NCBI RefSeq assembly: GCF_021245985.1
Contig: NZ_JAJQXA010000011.1
Coordinates: forward strand, 62,001 to 126,000
Length of the DNA stretch: 64,000 nt
Direction of reading: 5' to 3'
Source: Flavobacterium soyae
Lineage (GTDB): Bacteria > Bacteroidota > Bacteroidia > Flavobacteriales > Flavobacteriaceae
Shown here: positions 63,266-64,000 of the stretch, piece after piece
How positions within the stretch are numbered: the stretch's first letter is position 1
Layout of the letters: each line of letters starts with the position of its first letter
Program-made: the position numbers and the translations under genes
The notes under the pieces: generated by a model
What the model was told of the DNA's origin: nothing
The model's database searches: none
The model's input: only the letters and a program-made list of their open reading frames with translations

Positions 63266-63998
63266 TTACAAATCGATTAATTTTTTCTTCATAATATTCT
63301 ATTTCTGAGGTATTATTCAGCATGCCCAAATGATCTCCTTCATAAGCAATTAACATTCGCTTAGAAACATTTTGTGATACAATATTTTGACCATCTTCTA
63401 AATTTGTTATAATATCATTTTTAGCTACAAAAATTAAAATCTTTGATTCAACTTTTTGCCACTTCTTAGGAAGTTCATAATCAGAATTACTAATTATCTC
63501 TTTTTGTTTAGCTTTTTCTAATCGCTCAATTGTAATGTTTACATCGTAAACACATCCTTCAGCAATAATAAATTCAGTTTTTTCATCTTGTACAGCTAAT
63601 ACTGTTGCAATTGTACCCATAGATAGAGCAACTATTCCAATATTATCTATTTTTAAATCTCTTTTGAAGTATGCTAAAACATTTTTCATATCGTTTGAAA
63701 ATTCTTCATAAAAAAGCCTTTTAGAATCTATTTGAAAAGAAGAACTTTTTCCAAAACCGCGATAATCAAAAGAAATAACTCTGAATCCTAATTTTGTGTA
63801 AAACGAAATATATGGCAAATAATAAGACATATTACCATAATCACCATAAGCAAGTAAAACTGTTTTAGTTTTCTCTCCTTTTATTTTATTTCCATTGGGT
63901 TCAGAAACCCAAGCACAAATTTCTACGTCATTATTCTTTACAATTACTTCTTTGTATTGAATATTATACTCTTTTGGTGTAGATATATACTCTTTCTT
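63255..63998 (-). CDS. alpha/beta hydrolase, N-terminal end outside the window
   Basis: The frame is open to the window edge, so the first codons lie beyond 64000. Typical alpha/beta-hydrolase elements: 'VLLAYGDYGNMSYYLP', 'VISFDYRGFGKSSS', nucleophile region 'GIVALSMGTIAT' (S), Asp in 'VAKNDIITNLED' and His in 'EGDHLGMLN'. It could hydrolyse an ester or amide of the modified peptide or release a protecting group; 'DYRGFGKS' is typical of general serine hydrolases. It overlaps the ThiF-like gene by 11 bp, tying it to the same operon. Confidence 0.75.
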   Translation of the reverse strand, partial: KKEYISTPKEYNIQYKEVIVKNNDVEICAWVSEPNGNKIKGEKTKTVLLAYGDYGNMSYYLPYISFYTKLGFRVISFDYRGFGKSSSFQIDSKRLFYEEFSNDMKNVLAYFKRDLKIDNIGIVALSMGTIATVLAVQDEKTEFIIAEGCVYDVNITIERLEKAKQKEIISNSDYELPKKWQKVESKILIFVAKNDIITNLEDGQNIVSQNVSKRMLIAYEGDHLGMLNNTSEIEYYEEKINRFVNGN

Positions 63999-64000
63999 AG

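Noticed and set aside
1..64000. CRISPR array, rRNA or tRNA genes
   Set aside because: No regularly spaced repeats, no rRNA-like blocks and no cloverleaf candidates were seen on either strand by eye.

Overview
The window looks like a chromosomal segment of a soil or plant-associated Flavobacterium (phylum Bacteroidota). The evidence is the low GC content, Sus-type polysaccharide-utilization genes, a hybrid two-component regulator, a type IX secretion (T9SS) sorting domain on a xyloglucanase, and many lipoproteins. No rRNA, tRNA or CRISPR array was found. All calls rest on reading the sequence; no database search was run.

Layout. 0-8.4 kb: tail of an ABC permease with its ATPase, a secreted beta-barrel-like protein, a GT9 glycosyltransferase, a tandem SnoaL-like protein, an AraC regulator and a GH5 mannanase-like lipoprotein. 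8.4-13.3 kb: an AT-rich accessory island with a large protein that joins a PD-(D/E)XK-like nuclease core to a VWA-like domain, a membrane-embedded patatin-like lipase, and a decayed tyrosine recombinase. This is a candidate, unproven defence or mobile island.

13.7-35.7 kb: a xyloglucan utilization locus. On the plus strand are a PA14-bearing GH31 alpha-xylosidase, a CE20-like acetylesterase and a hybrid two-component sensor (HTCS). On the minus strand are GH5 with BACON, GH74 with a T9SS signal, GH97, GH3 and GH43. The enzymes look intact, but outer-membrane uptake has collapsed: only the last ~100 codons of SusC and a stub of the surface glycan-binding protein remain, and SusD is gone or nearly so. 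Three more enzyme remnants (a beta-galactosidase C-terminus and two esterase ends) lie between the intact genes. A ~45-bp promoter-like element is shared by the GH97 and former SusC operons.

36-50.4 kb: mostly small secreted, lipoprotein and membrane proteins of unknown function (one with DUF1266), a LytS/LytTR-type two-component pair, and a ~110-bp intergenic repeat present twice, plus a diverged inverted copy. 50.5-52 kb: a heme-binding-like protein of uncertain family.

52.5-64 kb: a probable peptide-modification and export locus on the minus strand. It holds an alpha/beta hydrolase (running off the window), an E1/ThiF-like adenylating enzyme with an N-terminal RiPP-recognition-like region, a putative HExxH-type peptide-modification protein whose motif reads HQGSH, secreted accessory proteins, a CPBP protease broken at a 9-T run, a 19-codon ORF translationally coupled to a C39-peptidase ABC exporter, and an HlyD adaptor. 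Behind it lies a collapsed second copy of the exporter, in which the start of a C39 gene is fused to the end of an HlyD gene. This is the best candidate for an undescribed system; its precursor peptide is not certain in this window.
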